This document shows positions 8,020 to 16,628 of a DNA stretch of 64,000 bases, one piece after another. The stretch is from Thermohalobaculum sp039816045. GTDB taxonomy: Bacteria > Pseudomonadota > Alphaproteobacteria > Rhodobacterales > Rhodobacteraceae. Where the stretch lies: positions 62,001 to 126,000 of the forward strand of contig JBCBYB010000004.1 of NCBI GenBank assembly GCA_039816045.1, given 5' to 3'. The notes under the pieces are model-generated. The model saw only the letters and a list, made by a program, of their open reading frames with translations, ran no database searches and had not been told where the DNA came from. The stretch's first letter is position 1. Each line of letters opens with the position of its first letter. A program made the translations under genes and the position numbers.

Positions 8020-8101
8020 GGCGCGGCCCGAGGCCCCACCCTCCCAGGCACCGTCGCGGTCCCGGCACCCGGTCAGTTCCCCCTCGGCCTCGGGCCGCGC
8101 C
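8020..8101. repeat. Perfect long inverted repeat in the gap upstream of purL
   Basis: GGCGCGGCCCGAGGCC at 8020-8035 is the exact reverse complement of 8086-8101, and one further base pair (8019 with 8102) extends it to 17 bp, with a 50-nt loop. It lies between the lipoprotein stop and the purL start, so it would form a very stable stem in the purL leader or in the transcript of the whole cluster. Possible roles are a processing site, an attenuator or a bidirectional transcription block; there is no T-run. Confidence 0.7.
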
Positions 8102-8110
8102 GGGCGGTCC

Positions 8111-8509
8111 TCAGCAGGCGGGTTCGGCGCCCTCGAGGACACGGGCGAGCGCGTTTTCCATGCGGGCGGCGCGGGCGCTGTCGGTGAGTGCGGGTCCGCT
8201 GAGGCTGACATCCGTGTCGACGGGACCGGCGGCGGCGAAGGCGATGCGGAGCAGCTCTCCCTCCGCGCCGGCGGCAACGATCTCTCCGGTCTGGCGGTCG
8301 ACCACCATGATCTCGGCGGCAAGCTCGTCATCGAGCCAGCAGCTGGCGGCGAGGCGTTCTACCCGGGTGCGGGCCATGGACATCGGCGCGCCAAGACGGA
8401 CGGCGTTGGCCGCCGGCGGCTCGGGCGGAGGCGGTGGGCCCACGGGCTCGGGCTTCGGTGCCGCACAAGCCGCGAGTGCAGCCAAGGCCGGGATCAGGGC
8501 GGCCCTCAT
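8111..8509 (-). CDS. Small putative lipoprotein between purQ and purL
   Basis: 132 aa. The N-terminus MRAALIPALAALAAC is a lipoprotein signal with the lipobox LAAC (Cys at about residue 15), followed by a Pro-rich linker (PVGPPPPPEPPAA). A mature domain of about 90 residues includes CWLDDELAAEIMVVDRQTGEIVA and ends in a Cys. I know no function for it. It is translationally coupled to purQ: the ATG at 8509 overlaps the purQ stop (ATGA). An envelope lipoprotein inside a purine cluster looks like a passenger rather than a pathway component. Confidence 0.7.
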   Translation of the reverse strand: MRAALIPALAALAACAAPKPEPVGPPPPPEPPAANAVRLGAPMSMARTRVERLAASCWLDDELAAEIMVVDRQTGEIVAAGAEGELLRIAFAAAGPVDTDVSLSGPALTDSARAARMENALARVLEGAEPAC

Positions 8510-9207
8510 GCGGCCACGGTTACCGCATCGACCAGCCCGCGGAACAGCATCGCCCCGTCGGCGCCGCCGAGGGCCGGGTCATTCAGCCGCTCCGGGTGCG
8601 GCATCATGCCGAGGACACGGCGGTTCTCGGAGAGCACGCCCGCGATGTTGCCGACCGAGCCATTGGGGTTGGCGGCCGGGGTCTGGGTGCCCTGCGCGTC
8701 GATATAGCGGAAGGCGATACGGTCCTCGGCCTCGAGCCGCGCGAGCAGGTCCGCATCCGCGACAAAAGCGCCGTCGTGGTGGGCGATCGGGATCCGGATG
8801 CGCAGGGTGTTGCCAAAGCCGCTGGTGAACGGGCTGGCCAGTGTCTCGACCGAAAGCTGGACGTCCCGGCAGACATATTTCAGCGAGGCGTTGCGCATCA
8901 GCGCGCCGGGCAGGAGCCCGGCCTCCAGCAGCACCTGCCAGCCATTGCAGACGCCGAGCACATGGCCCCCGGCCTCGGCGAACGCAGTGACCGCAGGCAT
9001 GATCGGCGAGCGCGCGGCGATGGCGCCGCAGCGGAGATAGTCGCCGAAGGAGAAGCCGCCGGGGATCGCGACCAGATCCACGCCCTCGGGCAGTGCGGTG
9101 TCCTTGTGCCAGACCATGGCGGGCCGCTGCCCGGTCGCGGCTTCGAGCGCCACGGCCATGTCGCGGTCGCAGTTGGAGCCGGGGAAGACGATGACGGCCG
9201 CTTTCAT
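8506..9207 (-). CDS. purQ: Phosphoribosylformylglycinamidine synthase subunit PurQ (glutaminase)
   Basis: 233 aa, class I glutamine amidotransferase. It begins KAAVIVFPGSNCDRD. The nucleophile is the Cys in HVLGVCNGWQ (about residue 87), and the His/Glu of the triad are in MMPHPER near the C-terminus. It supplies ammonia to PurL. The start at 9207 has GAGGAG 6 nt upstream; the upstream extension to 9267 is rejected. It is downstream of the FkbM gene and overlaps the lipoprotein start. Confidence 0.97.
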   Translation of the reverse strand: MKAAVIVFPGSNCDRDMAVALEAATGQRPAMVWHKDTALPEGVDLVAIPGGFSFGDYLRCGAIAARSPIMPAVTAFAEAGGHVLGVCNGWQVLLEAGLLPGALMRNASLKYVCRDVQLSVETLASPFTSGFGNTLRIRIPIAHHDGAFVADADLLARLEAEDRIAFRYIDAQGTQTPAANPNGSVGNIAGVLSENRRVLGMMPHPERLNDPALGGADGAMLFRGLVDAVTVAA

Positions 9208-9235
9208 GGGGAACTCCTCAGGGGCAGGTCGGGGT

Positions 9236-9955
9236 CTAGATGTCCTCGCGCCGCACCAGGAGAGCATCCATCTGGAGCCACGGACCGAGGCGACGGCGGC
9301 GGGTCACGGGCGCGCAATATACGGGCACGAAGCCGAGCCTGTCGAGGGTGCCGAGCAGCGTGAGATAGCCCGCCTCGCCGTCATAGCCCGGTGTGAGCGA
9401 GAGCTCGATCAGCACACCGGCCGTGCGGGCAAGCGTCTCGGGGCCGCCGGCGATGACGTCGGCCTCGACGCCCTGGACGTCGAGCTTCAGGAACGGGCGC
9501 TGCGCCGGGTTTTCCGCCAGGATCATGTCGAGCGGCGCGCGCGGCACGGTTTCGCGCCCCACCACAGCAAGCGCGGGGCTTGCCACAGCCCTGGGATGCG
9601 GCGGCAGTGCGGAGGACAGCGTCTCGTCGGCATAGCGGGTGATCTGGATCTCGCCGGGCGCCGCCCCCACGGCCATGCGAGGTGCCACCGTCCATGCCGG
9701 GTCGGCGGCAGCGGCCACCCTCAGCCGCGCATGGGCACCCTCCAGCGGCTCGACCGAGAGCACCGGCAGCGAGAGCCCCGCCGAGCGCATGCGCCGCACG
9801 AACTGGCCCTCATTGGCGCCGATATCCACCAGTAAATCCGCCCGGGACCGGTCGATCAGATGGGCGATGTTGCGGGTCTCGAAGCTTGGAAACCAACGGG
9901 CGAGCGTCGTCCGACGGGGAAACGGGATCAGCGCGCGCCACCCCTGCCGCGCCAT
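9236..9955 (-). CDS. FkbM-family SAM-dependent methyltransferase
   Basis: 239 aa. Motif I is LLVDIGANEGQF (about residues 40-51), followed by VLSVEPLEGAH, and the FkbM signature LKLDVQGVEADVIAGG near residue 160. FkbM enzymes O-methylate sugars or secondary metabolites; the substrate here is unknown. The gene begins 3 nt after the purS stop and ends 28 nt before the purQ start, so it is inside the purine operon. It has no evident link to purine synthesis. The basic C-terminus (TRRRRLGPW, LLVRRED) could favour membrane or anionic-glycan contact. Confidence 0.88.
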   Translation of the reverse strand: MARQGWRALIPFPRRTTLARWFPSFETRNIAHLIDRSRADLLVDIGANEGQFVRRMRSAGLSLPVLSVEPLEGAHARLRVAAAADPAWTVAPRMAVGAAPGEIQITRYADETLSSALPPHPRAVASPALAVVGRETVPRAPLDMILAENPAQRPFLKLDVQGVEADVIAGGPETLARTAGVLIELSLTPGYDGEAGYLTLLGTLDRLGFVPVYCAPVTRRRRLGPWLQMDALLVRREDI

Positions 9956-9958
9956 GGC

Positions 9959-10198
9959 TCAGGCAGGCTCGACGGCGAAATCCTCGATCACCGTGTTGGC
10001 GAGCAGCGCCTCGCACATGCGGCGCGCCTCGGCCTCGGCGGCGGCGGGGTTGTCTTCGGCCAGATCGAGCTCGATCACCTTGCCCTGGCGCACACCCGAG
10101 ACGCCCTCGAAGCCGAGGGTGCCCAGCGCCTGGCGGATCGCCTCGCCTTGCGGGTCGAGAACGCCCGGCTTCAGGGTGACAAAGACGCGCAGTTTCAT
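9959..10198 (-). CDS. purS: Phosphoribosylformylglycinamidine synthase subunit PurS
   Basis: 79 aa, the family length. It shows the beta-alpha-beta pattern with KLRVFVTLKPGVLDPQGEAI, then GFEGVSGVRQGKVIELDL and the C-terminal helix region. PurS forms the scaffold joining PurL and PurQ in species with small-type PurL. The start at 10198 is chosen for the GGAGGGG site; the 22 extra residues of the longer frame are not supported. The next gene downstream is the FkbM methyltransferase. Confidence 0.95.
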   Translation of the reverse strand: MKLRVFVTLKPGVLDPQGEAIRQALGTLGFEGVSGVRQGKVIELDLAEDNPAAAEAEARRMCEALLANTVIEDFAVEPA

Positions 10199-10267
10199 GG
10201 CAGCCCCTCCGATTGCCCCCTCCGATCGCCGGGCCCTGATAGCGGGGCTCAGGCGGGGCTGCAAGTC

Positions 10268-11161
10268 TCAGGCGGGCTGCGCGGCGCCGGGGCGCTCGGG
10301 CACATCATGGCCGTGGCGGACCAGACAGTCGAGCAGCGTCCAGAGCAGAAGCGCGTTGAACAGGTGCCAGAGGAAATGGGTGCCGATCGGGATCCACTCG
10401 CAAAGCGGCCCGTCCATGGTGCGGAAGGTGAGCGAGACGGCAAAGATCCCGGCGGACCGCATCAGCACCGGGCCCGCGGGGTGCGCGCGGGCGCGCGCGA
10501 GCCAGAGCCCGACCCCAAAGAGAGCCAGCAGCGCCGGGAAATAGCTTTGCGAGCCGCCGATCAGCGGGCCGACGGTTTCGCGCAGCAGCCAGGAGAGCAA
10601 GCCCATCCCGACAAGGAACCCCGCTGTCGCGAGCGCGGATCCGCGCCAGGAAAGCCCGCCATAGCGGTGCATGGCCACGGTGAAATAGCCAAGGATGAAC
10701 ATCAGGATCGGGCCGGTGTCGGCCGCCATGGCCCAAGGGGTCGCGAAGGTGTGGAAGAGGAACGAGCCGATGCCGACCACGATGGCATTGCCGGCAAGCC
10801 AGGCGAGCGTCCAGTCCGGCGCCTCGCCGCGCCACCCCTTCGGCAGCGCGAGCAGCCCCGACACCAGCGCGAAACCGCCAATGGCGAACATCGGCACCAC
10901 AAGCGCGGTCGGGAAGAAGATGCTGCCGTAGGCGAACAACAGACCGAGGGCATGGGTGAAGATCGCGATGATCCCGCCGGTCATCAGCAGGCCCGCAAAC
11001 ATGGTGCGCGCGGTGCCGATGCCGTTGCGCCGCGCTTCGGACCAAAGCGCCACCAGCCCCGCGACGATGAAGGCCGCATTGGTGACCGCATTGAACGGCT
11101 CGGCCCAGAAGGCCGCGCTCAGCCGCTCGCAATAGGCATCGATCTGCCGTGTGAGATCCAT
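10268..11161 (-). CDS. Ceramidase-family integral membrane protein
   Basis: 297 aa with about eight hydrophobic segments. Family features are the N-terminal ERLSAAFWAEPFNAVTNAAF, the His in FLFHTFATPWAMAAD, and the C-terminal HFLWHLFNALLLW, whose His residues would complete the zinc site of alkaline-ceramidase-like hydrolases (CREST superfamily). Whether it acts on ceramide is unknown. The start at 11161 (MDLTRQID) has GAGGAC upstream; the frame to 11476 runs into the divergent exosortase gene and is rejected. It lies 69 nt upstream of purS on the same strand. Confidence 0.85.
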   Translation of the reverse strand: MDLTRQIDAYCERLSAAFWAEPFNAVTNAAFIVAGLVALWSEARRNGIGTARTMFAGLLMTGGIIAIFTHALGLLFAYGSIFFPTALVVPMFAIGGFALVSGLLALPKGWRGEAPDWTLAWLAGNAIVVGIGSFLFHTFATPWAMAADTGPILMFILGYFTVAMHRYGGLSWRGSALATAGFLVGMGLLSWLLRETVGPLIGGSQSYFPALLALFGVGLWLARARAHPAGPVLMRSAGIFAVSLTFRTMDGPLCEWIPIGTHFLWHLFNALLLWTLLDCLVRHGHDVPERPGAAQPA

Positions 11162-11293
11162 CGGATTGTCCTCATTGTCCTGAGATCGGACAACTAAGTC
11201 TCTGTATCGGTCGACAAGAGCACAGGGCGGTGTGCTATGAAGTGCGGATTGAAGGTAACGCTGTGACGGCGTTGCATCTACACAGTTTCGTGC

Positions 11294-11311
11294 ATGACAC
11301 AGATGTGTCAT
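11294..11311. promoter_or_regulatory. Operator-like palindrome upstream of the exosortase gene
   Basis: ATGACACAGATGTGTCAT is a perfect palindrome with 8-bp arms and a 2-nt centre. It lies in the 211-nt divergent region between the ceramidase-family gene and xrtD, 62 nt before the xrtD ATG. The geometry fits a dimeric repressor or activator. The cognate protein cannot be named. Confidence 0.5.
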
Positions 11312-11372
11312 TCCGTGTATTTGTCGGGGCGGGTGGCGTGACCGGCGAGTAAGCCAAGTGCGGGGCGGATTG

Positions 11373-12992
11373 ATGAGCGAGCAAACCGGCGGAGCAAGCG
11401 GGCGGACGGCGTGGGAGCGCGCGGGCCTCACAGGGGACATGACGCTCTCCCGCGGCAGCTTGCTCATGAGCCTCAACCTGGTGGCTGCGGCGTTCTTCTT
11501 CTCCTACGGGGTCGAGGCGCTGCTGACGGCCTGGTCCACGCCGGAATACAGCCATGGGCCGATCATCCCGCTGCTCTCGGGCTATATGTTCCTGCGCGAG
11601 ATGAAATCGGTGCCGCCCAAGGCCGGTGCCGTGACCGACCGCGCGCCTGGGGTGGCCATCGTTCTCTTTGCACTCGCGCTCGCCTTCCTCGGGTTGCTGG
11701 TGAAGATCCCGGACATCGTCACCTATGCGCTGATCCTGTGGGTCGGCGGCACCATCCTGACGACCTTCGGGCTGCGGCGGGGGTGGTATTTCTGGCCCTC
11801 GGTGCTGCACTTGGTGTTCATGCTGCCGCTGCCGCAGTTCATCTATTGGCCGGTGTCCCTGTGGCTGCAGACGGTCTCGAGCGAGATCGGCGTGGAGATC
11901 GTGCGCTTCTTCGGCGTCACGGTTTATCTCGACGGGCACACGATCGACCTCGGCAACTACAAGCTGCTGGTGGCAGAGGCGTGCTCGGGGCTGCGCTATC
12001 TCTTCCCGGTCATGAGCTTTTCCTACGTCTTCGGCGTGCTCTACACGGGGCCGCGCTGGCACAAGATCGTGCTGCTGCTCTCGGCCGCCCCGATCACGGT
12101 CATGATGAACTCGGTGCGGATCGGCATCATCGGCGTGATGGTCGACACCGTGGGCATCGAGTGGGCGGACGGGTTCCTGCACGCCTTCGAGGGCTGGGTG
12201 ATCTTCGTCAGCTGCATCGTGATGCTGTTCGGGCTCGCGATGCTGATGCGCCGGATTGGCGGGGATCCAAAACCCCTCGGCGAGGCGATCGACATCGACT
12301 TCTCCGGGCTTGGCGCCGAGATCCGCCGCTATGGGGCCATCATGCCGAGCGGGGCGCTGATCGTGGCGACCGCGGCGACGGCCGTGGCGGCGGCCGCCTG
12401 GTTCGGCGTGCCAGCGCGGGATCTCGAGCGGCCGGAGCGGCTGGAGCTGGTGGAATTCCCCGAGCGGCTCGGCCAGTGGGAGGGGCACCCCCGCGTCATC
12501 TCCGATACGATCCAGGAGGTGCTGCGGGCCGATGATTATGTCGCCAGCGCCTATTACAAGCCGGGCGAGAGCGCGCCGGTGGATCTCTACATCGCCTATT
12601 ATCACAAGCTGACCGAGGGCAGTGCGATCCACTCGCCGGAGGTCTGCCTGCCGGCCGGCGGCTGGGAGGTCAGCTCCTGGCAGGAGAAGGTCGTGTCGGT
12701 GGGGGACGAGGCGGGCACGACGTTTGCGCTCAACCGGGCGGTGATCTCGAAGGGCACGAGCCGGCAGCTGGTCTGGTTCTGGTTCGAGCAGCGTGGACGC
12801 CGGATCACGGGCGACTATTCGGCCAAGTTCTACAACATCTACGACTCGCTGACCCGCGGCAGGGCGGACGGCGCGCTGGTGCGCTTCATCACGCCCTTGG
12901 GCCCAGGGGAGACCGAAGCCCGCGGCGACGCGCGGCTCCAGGAGATGCTGGAACTCTCATTTCCCAAATTCGCCGCTTTTATGCCAGAATGA
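11373..12992 (+). CDS. xrtD: Exosortase D fused to an EpsI domain (VPLPA-CTERM-type transpeptidase)
   Basis: 539 aa. The N-terminal about 300 residues are a polytopic exosortase with its catalytic triad visible: Cys204 in AEACSG, Arg249 in MNSVRIG and His270 in LHAFEGW. The C-terminal about 215 residues form an EpsI domain, including IHSPEVCLPAGGW. Exosortases cut and re-attach proteins carrying C-terminal sorting tails at the inner membrane, usually in exopolysaccharide producers. Fusion with EpsI, together with the VPLPA-type substrate at 46348, points to XrtD. A GTG at 11358 is an alternative start; the ATG at 11373 follows GGGGCGGA. Confidence 0.9.
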   Translation: MSEQTGGASGRTAWERAGLTGDMTLSRGSLLMSLNLVAAAFFFSYGVEALLTAWSTPEYSHGPIIPLLSGYMFLREMKSVPPKAGAVTDRAPGVAIVLFALALAFLGLLVKIPDIVTYALILWVGGTILTTFGLRRGWYFWPSVLHLVFMLPLPQFIYWPVSLWLQTVSSEIGVEIVRFFGVTVYLDGHTIDLGNYKLLVAEACSGLRYLFPVMSFSYVFGVLYTGPRWHKIVLLLSAAPITVMMNSVRIGIIGVMVDTVGIEWADGFLHAFEGWVIFVSCIVMLFGLAMLMRRIGGDPKPLGEAIDIDFSGLGAEIRRYGAIMPSGALIVATAATAVAAAAWFGVPARDLERPERLELVEFPERLGQWEGHPRVISDTIQEVLRADDYVASAYYKPGESAPVDLYIAYYHKLTEGSAIHSPEVCLPAGGWEVSSWQEKVVSVGDEAGTTFALNRAVISKGTSRQLVWFWFEQRGRRITGDYSAKFYNIYDSLTRGRADGALVRFITPLGPGETEARGDARLQEMLELSFPKFAAFMPE

Positions 12993-13108
12993 CGACCGCC
13001 CCGGCGTGGCACAGTCGACCCATACTGGGACGGAACCGGCCGGTCCGGGTGGTCTAAGCTATGACGTCTGCAAGGCCTGGTGTAGACCATAGGCGCTGTA
13101 AGGGGGTT

Positions 13109-13124
13109 TGGCACGGCGTTTGCT
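13109..13124 (+). promoter_or_regulatory. Sigma-54 (-24/-12) promoter for the TPR-lipoprotein operon
   Basis: TGGCACGGCGTTTGCT has the -24 GG and -12 GC exactly 10 nt apart and matches TGGCAC-N5-TTGCW fully. Transcription would begin near 13135, about 90 nt before the first start codon. An inverted pair GGTCTA / TAGACC just upstream (about 13050-13090) could be an activator site. PEP-CTERM/exosortase genes in other proteobacteria are known to depend on RpoN with PrsK/PrsR; those regulators are not in this window. Confidence 0.65.
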
Positions 13125-13224
13125 CTCACCAATGAGAGAGCACTGCCCTGTCCGGCCTCCGGCTGGGCCCGCAGGATAAGAACAATGCGAAGCGGGCCGT
13201 GAATTTGAGCGATCGAGCAAGAAG

Positions 13225-15720
13225 ATGAGGACCCTGTATATGTACGATTTCATCAGCCGAGCGCCCGCTGCGATTGCCCCCGCAGCAGCGCGTCCCGATG
13301 ACAGACCCTCGTTCCGCCGGTGGACGGGTTGGCTGATGATCGCGCTGCTGGCCTTTGCCCTCGCGGCCTGCGACAGCGTCGAAGAGCGCGCCGAGAACCA
13401 TTATCAGAGCGGCATGGCGCTGCTGGAAGAGGGCGACAAGGTCAAAGCATCTCTCGAGTTCCGCAACGCCATCAAGCTCAACGACAACCACGTTGGTGCA
13501 AATTATGAGCTCGGTCGGATGTTCGAGGAGGATCTCAACGTCGCCGGCGCTGTGCACCAATACCAAAAGGTGGTCGCACTCGATGCCAGCCAGTTCGACG
13601 CGCATCTGCGCCTTGGCATGTTGCTTTTGGGCGCGGGTCAGGTGGAGCCCGCGGCGGTGTCGATCACCTCGGCAGCCCAGCTGCAGCCCGAAAACTTCGA
13701 GGTGCTGATCCTGCAGGCAACCCTGGCGATGCGCACAGGCGAGCTGGAGATTGCCGATCAGAAGGCACAGGAGGCCTTCGCCAAGGACGAGAACCACGGC
13801 GACGTCTGGGTCGTGATGTCCGCCCTCTCCCGCCGACGCGGGGACAGCGAGAAAGCCCTCGAGCAGACCAATGAAGGCCTGCGCAGAGACCCGGAGAACC
13901 GCCGCTTGCTGTTGGTGCGGCTCAATCTGCTCAGCGAGTTGCAGCGCCGGGAGGAGATCGGCCCGGCCCTCGAGCGACTGATTGCGCTCGAACCCGAGCA
14001 GATCAGCTTCCATGAGGCGCTGGTGCGCTGGCAGCTGACGAACCGCAAATTCGACGAGGCAGAGGGCACGCTGCGCACGCTCTCCGAACTTGCCCCCGAC
14101 GAGACGGAGCGCGCCCTCGACATCGTGCGCCTGATTGCCCGCACCCAAGGACGCGAGGCCGCGATCAAGGAGCTGGCCCGTCTGGTCGAGCTGCGCAAAG
14201 GCACCGCCTCGGAGCAGATGCTGGCGCTGGCGATGGCCGAGATCGAGATCGAGGATCGGCAGCTCACGGTGGCGGACGCGCGGCTCAAGGGGATCATCGA
14301 AGCCGAAGGGACCAGCAACCTTGCCAGCACCGCCCGCACCTTGCTGGCGCGCCTCCGCCTCAATGAGGGCGAGATGGAGGGCGCACAAGCCTTGATCAAC
14401 GAGGTGCTCGAGGTCGATCCGACGAACTCGCTGGCGCTCAGCCTGCGCGGGCGGATCAAGATCATGAACGAGGACTACGACGCTGCGATCCGCGATTTGC
14501 GAGCGGCGGAGGCGGAGAACCCCGACAGCGTCGAGACCCTGCAGCTGCTCGCCCTTGCCCACCAGCGCAATGGCAGCACCGATCTCGCGGGGGACCGGCT
14601 TGCAGCCGCGGTTCAGGTGTCGGACTATGCCGTGCCTCAGGTGCTCGCCCATGCGCGCTTTCTGGCCCGCAACGGCAAGCTCGATTTCGCCGAGAAGACG
14701 CTCGAGGAGGCGATCAGCCGCAATCCGAGAAATGTGCAGCTGGTCGACGCGCTCGCCCGGATCAAGCTGCGCCAGCGGGACTTCGCCGCCGTCGAGCAGA
14801 TCGCCCGCCTCTTGCAGCAGCGCGACGACACGGTGGAGCTGGGCGACCGGCTGCTGGCCGCGGCACTGGCCGGCCAGGAGCGCTATGACGAGACCATCGA
14901 CATCCTCGAGCAAGCGGGCGACGAGTCAGGCCGCGCGGACGCCTATCTCTCGGCTCTGGTCGCAACCCATTTGCGCAATGACGACCTGCCCGCCGCCGAA
15001 GCGGTGGTTGAAAAGGCCCTCGAAGCGGAACCGAACAACGACGATGCGCTCCGGCTGAAGGCGACCCTTGCGCTGGTCAACAATGATCGCGAAGGGGCGC
15101 TTGCCCTCTTCCAGCAGGCCATCGCCGCTGCGCCGGACGCGGCACCGAACCACGTCGCGCTGTTCCGCTTCTATGCGCAGAGCGGCGACCGCGATGCGGC
15201 CATTTCCGCGCTGAACACCGGCATCGACCAGACGGACGCGGCCGTGCTGCTGCTGAACCGGGCGATGGTGCGCGAGAGCCTCGGCGATCTCGACGGTGCC
15301 ATCGCGGATTACACAGAGATCTACGAGCGCGACCAGGGCTCGGAGCTGATCGCCAACAACCTGGCCAGCCTGATCACCGACAACAATCCGGATGCGGCCG
15401 CCATCGACCGTGCCTTCCAGATTGCCCGGCGGCTGCGCGACAGCGAGGTGCCGCAGTTCCAGGACACCTATGGCTGGTTGCTCTATCTGCGCGGCGACCT
15501 GACGGGCGCGCGGACGGCCCTCAGCGAAGCGGTGGCCGCCCTGCCCGACAACCCGATCGTGCAGTATCACTACGGTGTCGTGCTCGCCGAGCTCGGCCAA
15601 ATCGAAGCCGCCCGGACCGCGCTCACCACGGCGCTGGAGCTCTCGGGCGAGCGGACGATCCCCCAGATCGCGGATGCCCAGGCCAAGCTCGACGGCCTCG
15701 GCACTTCCACGGCGCAATGA
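13225..15720 (+). CDS. prsT: Exosortase-system TPR-repeat lipoprotein (PrsT type)
   Basis: 831 aa. After a hydrophobic segment (about residues 36-48) comes the lipobox LAAC (Cys49), so it is probably an outer-membrane lipoprotein with a long preceding leader. The remainder is a continuous series of tetratricopeptide-like helices, for example YQSGMALLEEGDKVKASLEF, with about 20 repeats to the C-terminus. Its length and position match the PrsT family that accompanies exosortases and exopolysaccharide export. A second ATG at 13240 is preceded by TGAGGA and may be the true start. It heads an operon to about 21 kb under a sigma-54-like promoter. Confidence 0.85.
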   Translation: MRTLYMYDFISRAPAAIAPAAARPDDRPSFRRWTGWLMIALLAFALAACDSVEERAENHYQSGMALLEEGDKVKASLEFRNAIKLNDNHVGANYELGRMFEEDLNVAGAVHQYQKVVALDASQFDAHLRLGMLLLGAGQVEPAAVSITSAAQLQPENFEVLILQATLAMRTGELEIADQKAQEAFAKDENHGDVWVVMSALSRRRGDSEKALEQTNEGLRRDPENRRLLLVRLNLLSELQRREEIGPALERLIALEPEQISFHEALVRWQLTNRKFDEAEGTLRTLSELAPDETERALDIVRLIARTQGREAAIKELARLVELRKGTASEQMLALAMAEIEIEDRQLTVADARLKGIIEAEGTSNLASTARTLLARLRLNEGEMEGAQALINEVLEVDPTNSLALSLRGRIKIMNEDYDAAIRDLRAAEAENPDSVETLQLLALAHQRNGSTDLAGDRLAAAVQVSDYAVPQVLAHARFLARNGKLDFAEKTLEEAISRNPRNVQLVDALARIKLRQRDFAAVEQIARLLQQRDDTVELGDRLLAAALAGQERYDETIDILEQAGDESGRADAYLSALVATHLRNDDLPAAEAVVEKALEAEPNNDDALRLKATLALVNNDREGALALFQQAIAAAPDAAPNHVALFRFYAQSGDRDAAISALNTGIDQTDAAVLLLNRAMVRESLGDLDGAIADYTEIYERDQGSELIANNLASLITDNNPDAAAIDRAFQIARRLRDSEVPQFQDTYGWLLYLRGDLTGARTALSEAVAALPDNPIVQYHYGVVLAELGQIEAARTALTTALELSGERTIPQIADAQAKLDGLGTSTAQ

Positions 15721-15738
15721 CGAGAGCCGGAGGAAGAG

Positions 15739-16602
15739 ATGTACGAAGCGTTCTATGAGCTGAAGCACCGGCCGTTTCTGATGACGGCGGACCCGGACTT
15801 TCTCTACTGGTCCAACACCCACACGTTGGCCTTCACCATGCTGCGTTACGGCGTGATGAGCCGCGCGCCGCTGAGTGTGATCACCGGTGAGATCGGGTCG
15901 GGCAAGACCACACTGCTCCGCCATCTGATCAACGAGCTGCCGGAGGATGTGGTCGTCGGGTTGGTGTCCAACATGCAGGAGGGGCGCGGCGATCTCCTGC
16001 ACTGGGTGATGATGTCCTTCGGCCAGTCCTATGACGAGTCCGGCTATGTGGCGAACTTCCAGCGCTTCCAGGACTTCCTGATCGACAACTACGCCGAAGG
16101 GCGCCGGTCGATCCTGATCTTCGACGAAGCGCAGAACATGTCACCCGCCTCCCTCGAAGAGCTGCGGATGCTGTCCAACATCAACGCCGACAAGGACGAG
16201 CTCTTGCAGATCATCCTGGTCGGGCAGCCGCAATTGCGAGAGCTGCTGCGGGACCCGGCGCTGGAACAGGTGGTGCAACGCATCGCGGCCGATTTCCACA
16301 TCGAGGCGCTCGCGCTTGAGGACACCATCGCCTATATCGAGCACCGGCTTCAGGTCGCGGGCGCGGGCTGGAAGATCTTCCCGCACCGCACCAGCGAGCT
16401 GATCCACGAGGCGACCGGCGGCATCCCGCGCCTCGTGAACTCGCTCTGTGATCTCTGCCTGGTCTACGGCTTCTCCGACGACCAGCGCACCATCACCGAA
16501 GACGTGTTGCGCGATTTCCTCTCCGGCGTTGAGAAACACGGGATCTTTTCAAAGTTTAAACCGCTCGGGCGGTCTCCGACCTTGGTTCACCAGTCGAACT
16601 GA
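15739..16602 (+). CDS. Exosortase-associated AAA ATPase (ExeA-like)
   Basis: 287 aa. It begins MYEAFYELKHRPF as ExeA/GspA-type ATPases do. Walker A is GEIGSGKTT (Lys56), Walker B is SILIFDEAQNM, and a GGIPRLVNSLCD sensor-2 region follows near residue 215. It matches the ATPase subfamily found in PEP-CTERM/exopolysaccharide loci; its exact job is unknown. The start has GGAGGAAGAG. It follows the TPR lipoprotein by 18 nt. Confidence 0.9.
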   Translation: MYEAFYELKHRPFLMTADPDFLYWSNTHTLAFTMLRYGVMSRAPLSVITGEIGSGKTTLLRHLINELPEDVVVGLVSNMQEGRGDLLHWVMMSFGQSYDESGYVANFQRFQDFLIDNYAEGRRSILIFDEAQNMSPASLEELRMLSNINADKDELLQIILVGQPQLRELLRDPALEQVVQRIAADFHIEALALEDTIAYIEHRLQVAGAGWKIFPHRTSELIHEATGGIPRLVNSLCDLCLVYGFSDDQRTITEDVLRDFLSGVEKHGIFSKFKPLGRSPTLVHQSN

Positions 16603-16628
16603 GCCGGACGCACCGAAAGGGGTAGAGT

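Noticed and set aside
6040..8187. 715-codon open frame opposite purL
   Set aside because: A shadow of purL; the purL frame has the full set of family motifs.
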